Source of the DNA: Maribacter aestuarii
Lineage (GTDB): Bacteria > Bacteroidota > Bacteroidia > Flavobacteriales > Flavobacteriaceae
NCBI RefSeq assembly: GCF_027474845.2
Contig: NZ_CP107031.2
Coordinates: 496,001 to 560,000, forward strand
Length of the DNA stretch: 64,000 nt
Direction: 5' to 3'
Shown here: one piece after another, positions 56,601-64,000 of the stretch
How the letters are laid out: each line of letters starts with the position of its first letter
Numbering within the stretch: the first letter of the stretch is position 1
Notes under the pieces: model-generated
Seen by the model: the letters and a program-made list of their open reading frames with translations, nothing else
Database searches by the model: none
What the model was told of the DNA's origin: nothing
Translations under genes and position numbers: made by a program

Positions 56601-58691
56601 TAAAATTAATTCGTCATTATTATTATTAAAGGAAGCCGTTGTATTATTGTTACTACCGAGTGCGTTGTTCTCATTACCCACACTATTATCAATAATTACT
56701 GCTGTTGCAGATATATAATTATAGTGCGTACGCTCATATAAGGTAAACCCCGCGGAACATGCCGTCGCATCCCTTAAAACTATTCTATAATCTTCGACCT
56801 CACCATCGGTCGCTTCTGAGTTTCCGGGGGATAGTCCTGCTTCTGATGAATATCTAAAACGAGCGTAAGACGTACCACTATTTGCAGTAATTGGTATAGG
56901 CACATTTAACGTGATGGAGCCTCCTGAAGGTGCAACATTAGAAGCAATTTGCTCACCACCATCGTTGAAATCACCATCACGATTAAAATCGATCCATGCA
57001 TTAAGTAATCCTGATCCATTTGCCACTATATCAAGGGTTTTGGTCTGACCGAGATCAAAAACCTGCCCACTAATTTCAGAACCTCCGCTTGTCACCCCAT
57101 CCTCATCGTCACCATTGTTGTCATCGGCAGTACCAATACTGAAGTTACCAAAGGGATCCTCACTATCTGGAGGAACATTCCCCAAATAAATAGATACCCC
57201 CGTTGCCGTTAAAACTGGTAAAATATGAGCGGCATAGCCATACGAGGACGGAGCATCACCTGCGTCGTTTCTAACGCCCAAGTTGCCCATAATCGATTCC
57301 ACATCTCCGGTACTTCCTAATTGGGCTGCAGGAATCAAATTACCGGTATCGGTATCAACAATGAAAATCGTGCGCCCCTGCCCTGCAATATTTTCATCCT
57401 CAATATAATTCGTTCCATCACTAGCATAAGTTATTCCCTCGCCATCAACTCCCAAGGAAGTTGTAAAGGCGAACGTTGTGTTTCCAGTGGTTATGTCTAC
57501 CGTATAATAATCAACATTGTTATCATTTTGAATATAGAACTCTGCAGTATCAGGGTTCCATGAGAGACCATCCGCTTGCGTGCGTGCACCTGAAAGAACA
57601 ACCGGATATCCTGCATAAGGAGACCAGGCTGGTCTTGTTGCACTTGCATTGGGATTTACCGCCATAATCCGGTCGGGTCCACCACTGGTCCCGTTTTGAT
57701 ACAGTATTAGAAAAACCTCCTCACCAGTTGCATTATTGATGTAAAATTCAGCCCCATCAACATGACCGGGTACAATATTGGACTTTACCAAAGTAGCTAC
57801 ACCTGTGGCCGGGTCTATGGAATATAAGTCGGATGAATTTGTGGGGTCGGCGCCAATAAATACGTAAACCAAACGATCCGTAGATCTATAACCCCCGCCT
57901 TCTCCAGAAAAAGTGATAGGTGATCCACCCAAGGTGATGTTGGTAAAGGTTGGTGAAGGAAGTGGCGATGCCGTTGGGTCTGGAGCCACTGAATAAAGTT
58001 CGGATCTATTGTCGGCAATATAATAGATAAAAGGTAAGCCTCTATTTGAATTAGGAACAATAGACGGCAACGGATCGGTAATAAAATCGGCAACAATGTT
58101 TAGTACTGGTGCTCGCGCAGGATCGCCATTGTACGATTCAGCTGTTCTTTCCCCTATGCCATTAATGATAAAGGCCATCGCGTTACCTGAAGTCCAACCA
58201 CCCCTGTTTACAATTTCCTGTACAATATTCGTCAAATCCGGTGTTCGCTGATTAAAACCAGATTGCCCAACGGTGTTCCATGCCGGTATAGTATTCCATG
58301 CAACTGAAGCAGTCGTTAAGGTTCTCGAAGAAATATTGCCGATAGATGATGTATAGGTCGAGGCATTATCTGCATCTTCCCCGGTTATAACCACGGAGGT
58401 GGTTCCACTATCGGTTTCATCCGTCGTAAATTGAATACTCGCGCTTAATATAGTTGTGCCCTGTGGGATGAAAATATTCTGAAAACGTATACCGACCAAT
58501 TGGTTGTTAGCCCCGTCACTTGTAATTTCCAAATCGGAACTCGTGAGGCTAATGTTTCCACTAGAAATACGTTCTTCTGCATCATCACTACCCTGTGATA
58601 CCTGGGAGGAAATCGTAGTTTGTGCACCTGAATACATGCAGGTTCCCAAACAAAGAAATAGTATTATTTTAACCAATAGACTTCTATACAT
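53685..58691 (-). CDS. Large modular surface protein with GEVED, TSP3 and Ig-like domains
   Basis: A 1668-residue secreted protein with a signal peptide ending YSGAQ. Residues about 25-200 resemble a DNRLRE or carbohydrate-binding-like beta domain (NQLVGIRFQNIFIPQGTT). A six-bladed-like segment with SELYSVAPDPTASPLPSPT follows. A GEVED domain is near 480-640 (DAGDAPSSYGYAAHI, LNAWIDFNRDGDFNDGG, ATDGEVEDYRIVL). Asp-rich calcium repeats (DFDGDSIPDFADLDDDNDG) occur several times, separating Ig-like domains. The last residues, TVITNRRITYRVRKN, match the tail of the next protein. Start at ATG 58691 opens directly into the signal peptide. Function is unknown; adhesion is likely. Confidence 0.88.
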   Translation of the reverse strand: MYRSLLVKIILFLCLGTCMYSGAQTTISSQVSQGSDDAEERISSGNISLTSSDLEITSDGANNQLVGIRFQNIFIPQGTTILSASIQFTTDETDSGTTSVVITGEDADNASTYTSSIGNISSRTLTTASVAWNTIPAWNTVGQSGFNQRTPDLTNIVQEIVNRGGWTSGNAMAFIINGIGERTAESYNGDPARAPVLNIVADFITDPLPSIVPNSNRGLPFIYYIADNRSELYSVAPDPTASPLPSPTFTNITLGGSPITFSGEGGGYRSTDRLVYVFIGADPTNSSDLYSIDPATGVATLVKSNIVPGHVDGAEFYINNATGEEVFLILYQNGTSGGPDRIMAVNPNASATRPAWSPYAGYPVVLSGARTQADGLSWNPDTAEFYIQNDNNVDYYTVDITTGNTTFAFTTSLGVDGEGITYASDGTNYIEDENIAGQGRTIFIVDTDTGNLIPAAQLGSTGDVESIMGNLGVRNDAGDAPSSYGYAAHILPVLTATGVSIYLGNVPPDSEDPFGNFSIGTADDNNGDDEDGVTSGGSEISGQVFDLGQTKTLDIVANGSGLLNAWIDFNRDGDFNDGGEQIASNVAPSGGSITLNVPIPITANSGTSYARFRYSSEAGLSPGNSEATDGEVEDYRIVLRDATACSAGFTLYERTHYNYISATAVIIDNSVGNENNALGSNNNTTASFNNNNDELILEMASIINSGDLATVNGPDGDSFDVWISSSSTGPWTFLGSNALDYSFTSPIDWQYIRLRRASGSTVEISYIEAEKSISSYTCEADFDGDSIPDFADLDDDNDGITDCVESSDQVTSGFAWSLNNPAGNLTMDTVYDSKITDWAIDATTNMVLTTGIYSVVGSNVHITSMSATSLESAIINNDFIEVSFTTGIQTSSYVIDNIISGWFQPTQGDSYRSTLMYSEGTTGTWYTLAKDVFHTNDGSGSSYLTFDHLNASALELKSNTQYKFRVYTYGQIDDSSESYSIFDDFTFNISACRAQDIDTDASSDHLDGDSDGDGCSDANEAYADSNADGGDNDYFGNGNPPPTNADGTVISASYATPADTDSNGIPDHEEAGATPMVNTQPQDQEVADGADATFSVSASGGILSYQWQVSTDSGINYSDISGATANSYTENGVSAAENGSFYRVIISDGSFVCGTTTSSSALLIVSADSDGDGIIDKTDLDDDNDGIPDNEELSTVAGNSQPACGGDTSMDFSASATLVSGTALLQGAVYRIANVTTGVDALVTIAKTVNATPTNIDNNSSDTSAFRPQTAFNLTNIGDRGYIEYNIQFVSAGGSSPVVINKFFMNLNDIDGNSNYAEQIWTDNPTSYTISNPTELTMTTDGSWVIGTAGTSEFPGAGNTFPEVNFGVSYTSKSSMSIRVGAEARVAGANAGGRQHNIEFSCLTNYNNPENYGIDIDSDGVANHLDLDSDNDGIYDAVEAGHNRPHNNGVLISTFGGNGLADLVETLPESGTLNYTILDTDGSAPPNYLDTDSDDDGCSDANEAYADANADGGDNEYYDVGDPPTTDANGRVTSATYPVPVDSGGNGTQDYVEDTAPVILTQPFDVAICPGCSTQFPVVASNADSYQWQLFNGSIWVDLTNTGIHSGATTDTLIITNATPADNGNEYRVLISSDDYICGPIISDTTILTVRVTTVITNRRITYRVRKN

Positions 58692-58926
58692 TCTTAATGA
58701 CTCTAAAGCTGTACGAATCTGGGGGAAAGCATACTTCAAACAGTTCTTTTCGAGTTTAAAGATTAACTATTTGATGGAAGTGTTAAAAATTTTGTTGCGA
58801 AAGTGGGTTATATCAAGGTAAAACTATTTAATAGTGAGGTGGCTAAGCAATAATTATTCTTTAAAGGATTGATAACCAATATTATATAGGTAAGTATTAA
58901 CTAATACAATTGTAAGTAATTTATTA

Positions 58927-61900
58927 CTATTGGTCTTTTTTGACCCTATACGTAATCTTACGGTTGGTGATTACGGTATAGGTCCTTACCTCACTAACAG
59001 GAGAAAACTCGGAGGTAGAATTGGAAATGGTTGCCGTAGCGGTCACAAGATTTGCCAAAGTGATACCAGGTGGCGCGGGTATCGTGAATTTAAATTTATT
59101 GGTATTATCCGTATTTCCATCATTATCGACATAATTACTTTGTCTTGTATCGGTATCATCAGCGCTACCTTCCACAAAAGAGCCAATAAAAGTCTGCCCC
59201 TCACCGTAATCATTGATCAAACCTAGTTGATTATCACCAGCCGTTGCGGTCCCCTCGGTGATATCCGTAATAAACCATTCTATGATTGCGCCAGGTCTAG
59301 ACCATCCCTCAACAATCAAATTAGGGCCGGCTAAATATGTACCAGATATTAATGGGAAATTTAGAGAATCGTTGGGACCGGCGTCTGCGTCACCGCTATC
59401 ATTAAGTGTAACCCCGTCCCCTATCGAGTCTGAATTATCTAAATCAATTCCAAGGGAGTTTGCCGCAGTTCCATTAGCGTAGAAAGAATTTTGAGAAATT
59501 AGATTCCCGGAAGTCGTTCCACCCGCCAATACAAGTCCAGGGCCTCCATTAGAAAATATGATATTGTTGCTTATGGTTGAATTGTCTCCGTCTAGCAGAA
59601 TACCGGCATTCTCAATATTTCCTGAGCAAGTTCCCCCATCCTGACCCGAACCAGTAATCGTATTTTCAGTAATAGCGATATTTCCAGCAATACCGTCCCC
59701 GTCTATGCCCAAGGAAGCCGCATTCTCAATTAAATTTTGTTGAATACTTATATTCGAACCGCTAATCAACGTAATATTATCATCGCAAGGAGCATTTCCA
59801 TTGGAGACAATATGATTATTTTGAACCAGGGTAGAAGAACCACCTTGAATCCATATACCCGAATCGGTATTGGTGGCAATGTAGTTACTATCAACAACCG
59901 TTTGGCCTCCTCTAATTTCTATTCCGTCCTTTATATTTCCTGCGTTTGCTCCCGCGGCATTAACCCCTATTAAATTAGAAATTATGTCAAGAGAACCTCC
60001 ATCTAACCGTATCCCCGCATTGTTATTGGCATACACCGATAAATTACGGATTACTATGTCATTGGCATCCACTATAAAAACATCACCTGCATTTCTATGT
60101 ACCTGTATCTCTGGCCTCTCATACGTTGGCAAAACTACGGCAGAAGTACCTACAGAAGTCCCGCCGGAACCGACCGCTCCAGCATTTGTATTGGATGAAT
60201 AAGCGGTCTGTGTACGTCCATCAATTTTGGTGTTGTCCGATGATATGGCGCTTAGAGGATTTGCATTAGAAATAAAAATATCGAAATAGCCACTACCAAA
60301 ATTGGCATCCGCTGTTCGGCCTTGAGGGTCACCCGTGGGTGGAATCATAAATATAGAAGTATCCTCTCCAGGAGCGGGGTCAAAAATACTATTGGACTCA
60401 ATATCAAGACCTGTTTCGTCCAGGTTATTGGAATTTACAATAAACTGTTCCAAAGAACCTTGGCCATCTTCGTTCGTATTCACAATAGTATTAAAGTTGA
60501 AGCCAAAATCTATATTTCCTTTTCCATTACTCGCAATGGAAACCGTACTTATAGACTGGGCACCTGTTAATGTTCCCGGACCTACATCTTGCGAAGCGGG
60601 GTTTGCCCCTCCTACTTCACCAATAATCTCAGATGGCCCAGTTATGTTTTCACTTCTATACGTTTGTACTGCATAGCATGTGGTACAGCTACTGCCCCCG
60701 CCCCTATTGGATACCAATGAAGAATTTACTACACGAATGGAATACGTACCATTTGCCATACCACCAAAAGAATAATCTCCGTTAATATCGGTGGTTGTAG
60801 TAGCCTCCAGCGCTCCAAGACTATTATATAGTTCCACGATGGCTCCTGCAATAGAAATTCCTGAAGCATCCGTTTGGTTTCTACCATCTCCACCACCATA
60901 ATTCACATCTTCGAAAACTGTACCCGATATGAGGTTAGAAGGCACCTTAATTACTACAGCATTGGAAATAACAAAATCCTGCCCTACATCCACATTTACG
61001 GTCACCTGATTATCCGTCGGATTAATAAATCCTGAAATATCAAAAGTATCAAGGTCCAAGCCATGAATATTGCTCAAATTTATACCTGCTGTATTGTCAA
61101 AAATAGTGGAATTATAGGCATTATTACCTGGGTTTCCCCCATCACCTGAGAGTACATTTGTAAATCCCAACTGATTGGTTACCGAAAGTTCCTCAGGATT
61201 GGTCGAGCCCGCACTAGCACCATCCAAAGTACTATCGCCTTCCCATGATAAAAACGTGGCTTTTGCCCCAGCACCCGCAATAGCAAAAAACGAGTCTAGG
61301 GTAAATGAAGTACCAGCATTGCTCAAGCCATTGAATCCTTGGTACAGATTAATGGTTACCGCTGGTAAAGTAGGTTCTTCATAGAAAATCATCAAGGACC
61401 AACCTCCTAGTACCACTGAGGTTGAACAATAATCAGGTCCTATATCATCATTATCAATCGTTAAATCTGAAAAATCATATGAATTCGTTGAAGGATTTGC
61501 AACACCTTGTACAATAGTCGTAACATCACTCACTAATCCAAATAGATTCCTTCCACCGGTTAAATAGCTGTTATATTCTACATCTGCCGTAACGGTCTGA
61601 CCCTCAAAAGTAACCTGGTTGTCTATATTTAGACCGGAATGCGCCCAGTATAAATAAGCTTTTTTAATAGTTGCTGTTCCAGGGATGGCTGTGGTCAACG
61701 TATTGGAAGAACTTGTAGTTATGGAACAAGGATCAGTAACATTATCGTTTGTTCGTAAGGTTCCCCCCGTAACTGCGTAGTCAAAATACCCATTGAACTC
61801 TTCAAACAGATCTAGGGGAACATTTGCAGTATCAGTATCGGTAATGGTTGCGAAACCAGTATTATCCGATATCGAAACGCCGTTCGTAGCATTATTTAAA

Positions 61901-62556
61901 AATAAGCCGACGAACTCTGTTGGTTCACCAAATGCATCGTCAATTAGTGGAACGCTTACTGTCTGCGTTTCTCCATCCGTACCAGAGAAACTCACGGTTC
62001 CCGAAACAGCTGAGTAATCTACCCCAGCGTAAGCGGAGTTATCAAAGGATTGATAATCCACTGAAAAACCTCCTGAAACATCACCACTGAGTGTTAATGT
62101 AAAAACCGCATTCCCATCCTCCTCTGCAACTGTTACGTTGGAAACGGCAACACTAATAGGTAACTGAAAATATTCTACTTGGGTCCGCCTATTATTTGCT
62201 GACCCACAATTAAATTCATTTACAATTACCCTTACCTGTCCTGTAAAATTGGCCGTAAATGTTGTAGATGATCGCGTACCACAAGCATCATCATTATAGG
62301 CAACGAATGCCCCGGTTGTCCTGTATATAGTTAATTGTGTGTCCCAGGTAGCTAATCCGCAAGTACTCACCGTATAACTTCTACCATTGGTCACGTTCAT
62401 GGTAAAATAACGGCCTGCCCTTATGTCCCCAGTAAATTGGGAAGTAGTAGTGGGCGTTACGGTTATTCCAGAATTCGTGCCGGAATTTGGGCACTGGCCA
62501 TACGTGTAACCAAGAGAAAATAAAACTAAAAATACTATTCTTCCTAAAATCTTCAT
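58927..62556 (-). CDS. Large surface protein with Calx-beta, SdrD-like and parallel beta-helix domains
   Basis: A 1209-residue secreted protein, signal peptide MKILGRIVFLVLFSLGYTYG. A prepeptidase-like C-terminal-type (PPC) domain lies at about 20-130, a Calx-beta domain near 132-250 (AGVDYSAVSGTVSFSGTDG), and a DUF-like beta region next. An SdrD B-like domain (about 555-650, GTVFEDVNYGGGDGRN and TDINGDYSFGGMANG) follows. A right-handed parallel beta-helix with NNHIV and NTITG turns spans about 850-1060. It ends TVITNRKITYRVKKDQ, the tail shared with the protein encoded downstream. Adhesion or polysaccharide binding is plausible; no enzymatic motif is seen. Confidence 0.88.
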   Translation of the reverse strand: MKILGRIVFLVLFSLGYTYGQCPNSGTNSGITVTPTTTSQFTGDIRAGRYFTMNVTNGRSYTVSTCGLATWDTQLTIYRTTGAFVAYNDDACGTRSSTTFTANFTGQVRVIVNEFNCGSANNRRTQVEYFQLPISVAVSNVTVAEEDGNAVFTLTLSGDVSGGFSVDYQSFDNSAYAGVDYSAVSGTVSFSGTDGETQTVSVPLIDDAFGEPTEFVGLFLNNATNGVSISDNTGFATITDTDTANVPLDLFEEFNGYFDYAVTGGTLRTNDNVTDPCSITTSSSNTLTTAIPGTATIKKAYLYWAHSGLNIDNQVTFEGQTVTADVEYNSYLTGGRNLFGLVSDVTTIVQGVANPSTNSYDFSDLTIDNDDIGPDYCSTSVVLGGWSLMIFYEEPTLPAVTINLYQGFNGLSNAGTSFTLDSFFAIAGAGAKATFLSWEGDSTLDGASAGSTNPEELSVTNQLGFTNVLSGDGGNPGNNAYNSTIFDNTAGINLSNIHGLDLDTFDISGFINPTDNQVTVNVDVGQDFVISNAVVIKVPSNLISGTVFEDVNYGGGDGRNQTDASGISIAGAIVELYNSLGALEATTTTDINGDYSFGGMANGTYSIRVVNSSLVSNRGGGSSCTTCYAVQTYRSENITGPSEIIGEVGGANPASQDVGPGTLTGAQSISTVSIASNGKGNIDFGFNFNTIVNTNEDGQGSLEQFIVNSNNLDETGLDIESNSIFDPAPGEDTSIFMIPPTGDPQGRTADANFGSGYFDIFISNANPLSAISSDNTKIDGRTQTAYSSNTNAGAVGSGGTSVGTSAVVLPTYERPEIQVHRNAGDVFIVDANDIVIRNLSVYANNNAGIRLDGGSLDIISNLIGVNAAGANAGNIKDGIEIRGGQTVVDSNYIATNTDSGIWIQGGSSTLVQNNHIVSNGNAPCDDNITLISGSNISIQQNLIENAASLGIDGDGIAGNIAITENTITGSGQDGGTCSGNIENAGILLDGDNSTISNNIIFSNGGPGLVLAGGTTSGNLISQNSFYANGTAANSLGIDLDNSDSIGDGVTLNDSGDADAGPNDSLNFPLISGTYLAGPNLIVEGWSRPGAIIEWFITDITEGTATAGDNQLGLINDYGEGQTFIGSFVEGSADDTDTRQSNYVDNDGNTDNTNKFKFTIPAPPGITLANLVTATATISNSTSEFSPVSEVRTYTVITNRKITYRVKKDQ

Positions 62557-62748
62557 AAACTGCTAAAGGGTTTGAAACAACCTGGATTTTAGGTAAAGCT
62601 ATACTTATCAAAGGGTTCTAATAAATAATTGTTGTATAAGTGGTTATACACGGAGTGTAGTCCAATAAAACTGGGGTTTGGCAATTTTTAGGTTTTATTA
62701 TGCCCTTACTCTGGGATATAAGAATATACGCATATAGACTAAAAAATA

Positions 62749-62764
62749 AAAAGGGCGCCCTTTT
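62749..62764 (-). terminator. Short palindrome, possible terminator after the OmpA-family gene
   Basis: AAAAGGGCGCCCTTTT, with a further T-rich tract on the minus strand. It lies 34 bases after the OmpA/PD40 stop. The core can form only a short stem with a four-base loop, so its strength is uncertain; partial readthrough into the large surface-protein genes would be possible. Confidence 0.5.
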
Positions 62765-62797
62765 ATAGACCCCCTTCTTATTAAACTATTTTTTCGG

Positions 62798-64000
62798 CTA
62801 TTCTAAAATGATAAACTCCGAACGCCTGTTCAGGTCATGTTTTTCAGAGGAGCATTTGACCCCATCAGCACATTCGTTGATGAGCTTCGTTTCGCCGTAA
62901 CCCTCACTTTCTAATCGATTACTAGCAATACCTTTGGAAATCATATAGTTAATTGTAGATTCAGCTCTCTTTTGAGACAACCACAAATTGTAAGCTGCCG
63001 GACCTCTACTATCCGTATGCGAGTTAACCTTTAATTTCAAACTAGGGTATTTCTCCATTGCGGCAATTACCTTTTCTATTTCTATTTCGGAATCCTTTCG
63101 GATGTTATATTTATCGAAGTCAAAATAGATGGTACTCAATTGAAGTAATTTGGCCAAGTCATCTCCAAATCCGGCGGTTATCGTATCACGTTCTAGATAA
63201 AAATCTATAATCTTTGGTTTGCCATCGGATTCTCCAATGTACTCTTCAAAGGGAATGTAACCATCCATAAGCGCTCTTACAAAGTTCCCTTTGTTACAAT
63301 CCAGTTGCAGACTATAATTGCCATCAGAATCCGTTATTGTTGTCATGATTTCATTGTTGTTCTCATCTATAACCTTGACGGTAGCACCAACAAGCACTTC
63401 ATTTGAGATTTTATCCCTGACAGTTCCTGTAACTTTTTGAATGCAGTCAAATACCAACGGTTCCTTTTCTACAAAGCCGTAGATATCATCCGCTCCCAAT
63501 CCACCTTCACGGTCAGAGGCAAAGTATCCTGTTTTATCTTCTTCTTTGAAGATGAAAGTAAAATCATCGTTTTTACCGTTTACAGGTTCCCCAACATTTA
63601 AAACTTTTCCGGTAAAATCTTGCCGCTTTGTCTTTGTAGCAAAAACATCCAAACCACCAAGTCCCGGATGACCATCGGATGAAAAATATAATATTTCCTC
63701 ATTGGTCATAAAAGGAAAAGTTTCCCGAGCCTCCGTATTAATGTTTGGACCCAAATTCTGAGGGGTACCAAATGTGCCATCGTCGTTTATGGTCACCATA
63801 AAAAGATCTGATTCCCCCAAAGTTCCGGGCATATCCGAAGCAAAGTACAAAGTTTTCTCATCAGGACTTAAGGACGGATGGGCAACCGAATACGCATTGT
63901 TATTAAACGGAAGTTCCTCAATTTCCGACCATACACCATCAACCATCTGTGCTCTAAAAATTTTGAGCCTTATTATTCCTTTCTCGTCCTTGATATAATC
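62798..64000 (-). CDS. OmpA-family protein with PD40 repeats, truncated by the window edge
   Basis: The C-terminal 400 residues of a larger protein; the frame stays open to base 64000 without a start, so the gene continues beyond. The visible part has WD40-like PD40 repeats (SLSPDEKTLYFASDMPG, ILYFSSDGHPGLGGLDVF, KTGYFASDREGGLGADDIYG), a carboxypeptidase-regulatory-like domain (VTGTVRDKISNEVLVGATV) and the OmpA peptidoglycan-binding domain (IYFDFDKYNIRKDSE, SHTDSRGPAAYN, LNRRSEF). This matches PorE-like T9SS proteins that anchor the outer-membrane complex to peptidoglycan. It precedes the large surface-protein genes on the same strand. Confidence 0.92.
   Translation of the reverse strand, partial: DYIKDEKGIIRLKIFRAQMVDGVWSEIEELPFNNNAYSVAHPSLSPDEKTLYFASDMPGTLGESDLFMVTINDDGTFGTPQNLGPNINTEARETFPFMTNEEILYFSSDGHPGLGGLDVFATKTKRQDFTGKVLNVGEPVNGKNDDFTFIFKEEDKTGYFASDREGGLGADDIYGFVEKEPLVFDCIQKVTGTVRDKISNEVLVGATVKVIDENNNEIMTTITDSDGNYSLQLDCNKGNFVRALMDGYIPFEEYIGESDGKPKIIDFYLERDTITAGFGDDLAKLLQLSTIYFDFDKYNIRKDSEIEIEKVIAAMEKYPSLKLKVNSHTDSRGPAAYNLWLSQKRAESTINYMISKGIASNRLESEGYGETKLINECADGVKCSSEKHDLNRRSEFIILE

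Noticed and set aside
1..64000. tRNA, rRNA, insertion sequences, prophage or integrase genes
   Set aside because: I looked for tRNA-like cloverleaf sequence, rRNA motifs, transposases and terminal inverted repeats and saw none; the phage tail-fibre resemblance in the stalk modules is not accompanied by any phage gene.

Overview
The window looks like a chromosomal segment of a marine member of the Flavobacteriaceae (Bacteroidota). The support is the rpmB-rpmG-DUF4295-ftsY cluster, PorP/SprF and a type-B C-terminal domain of the type IX secretion system (T9SS), DUF5916, DUF2805, DUF4369 and DUF2911 proteins, promoters of the TAnnTTTG type, and AT-rich intergenic DNA without Shine-Dalgarno sequences. 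I cannot name the genus. Products and motifs come from reading the translations; no database search was run.

Layout. 0-13.5 kb is mostly housekeeping on the minus strand: an amidase lipoprotein, a DUF2911 protein, ftsY, three small ribosomal-protein genes, cinA, an Hpt protein, an FAH-family enzyme, an exonuclease, an outer-membrane barrel, a 2-oxoacid dehydrogenase E2 and recR. On the plus strand are a sodium symporter and a DUF4287/DUF5655 protein. 13.4-13.8 kb is a gene-free stretch with two strong plus-strand terminator hairpins and a candidate small RNA. 13.8-19.1 kb holds fabH, an AarF/ABC1 kinase, a TetR regulator and htpG. 19.2-21.7 kb holds a complete myo-inositol oxygenase beside a sodium:solute symporter. 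21.8-32.8 kb is mixed: a membrane protein, an ECF sigma factor with a probable membrane-bound partner, MOSC, an AraC-AlkB pair, S1/P1 nuclease, a class A PBP and an SPFH-Arc pair. 32.8-43 kb holds a tandem DUF5916 pair, a HAD phosphatase, a DUF819 transporter, then idi-queD-bcp-manA.

43-64 kb is the striking part: a minus-strand run of six genes for cell-surface export. In transcription order they are an OmpA/PD40 protein (cut by the window edge), two large modular surface proteins sharing the same C-terminal tail, a 2372-residue fibre protein, a type-B T9SS cargo, and PorP/SprF. The fibre protein joins a repeated coiled-coil stalk of IxxNTxx heptads, of the trimeric-adhesin type, to 239 apparently uninterrupted Gly-X-Y triplets. 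Both elements form trimers, so I infer a long trimeric filament displayed or exported by the adjacent machinery.

A second theme is sequence quality or biology: four genes (Hpt protein, outer-membrane barrel, sigma-factor partner, DUF819 transporter) are broken at five sites, each time by what looks like one base missing from a homopolymer. Consensus error is the simplest explanation, but longer homopolymers elsewhere in the window are intact, so real slippage or decay should be excluded.
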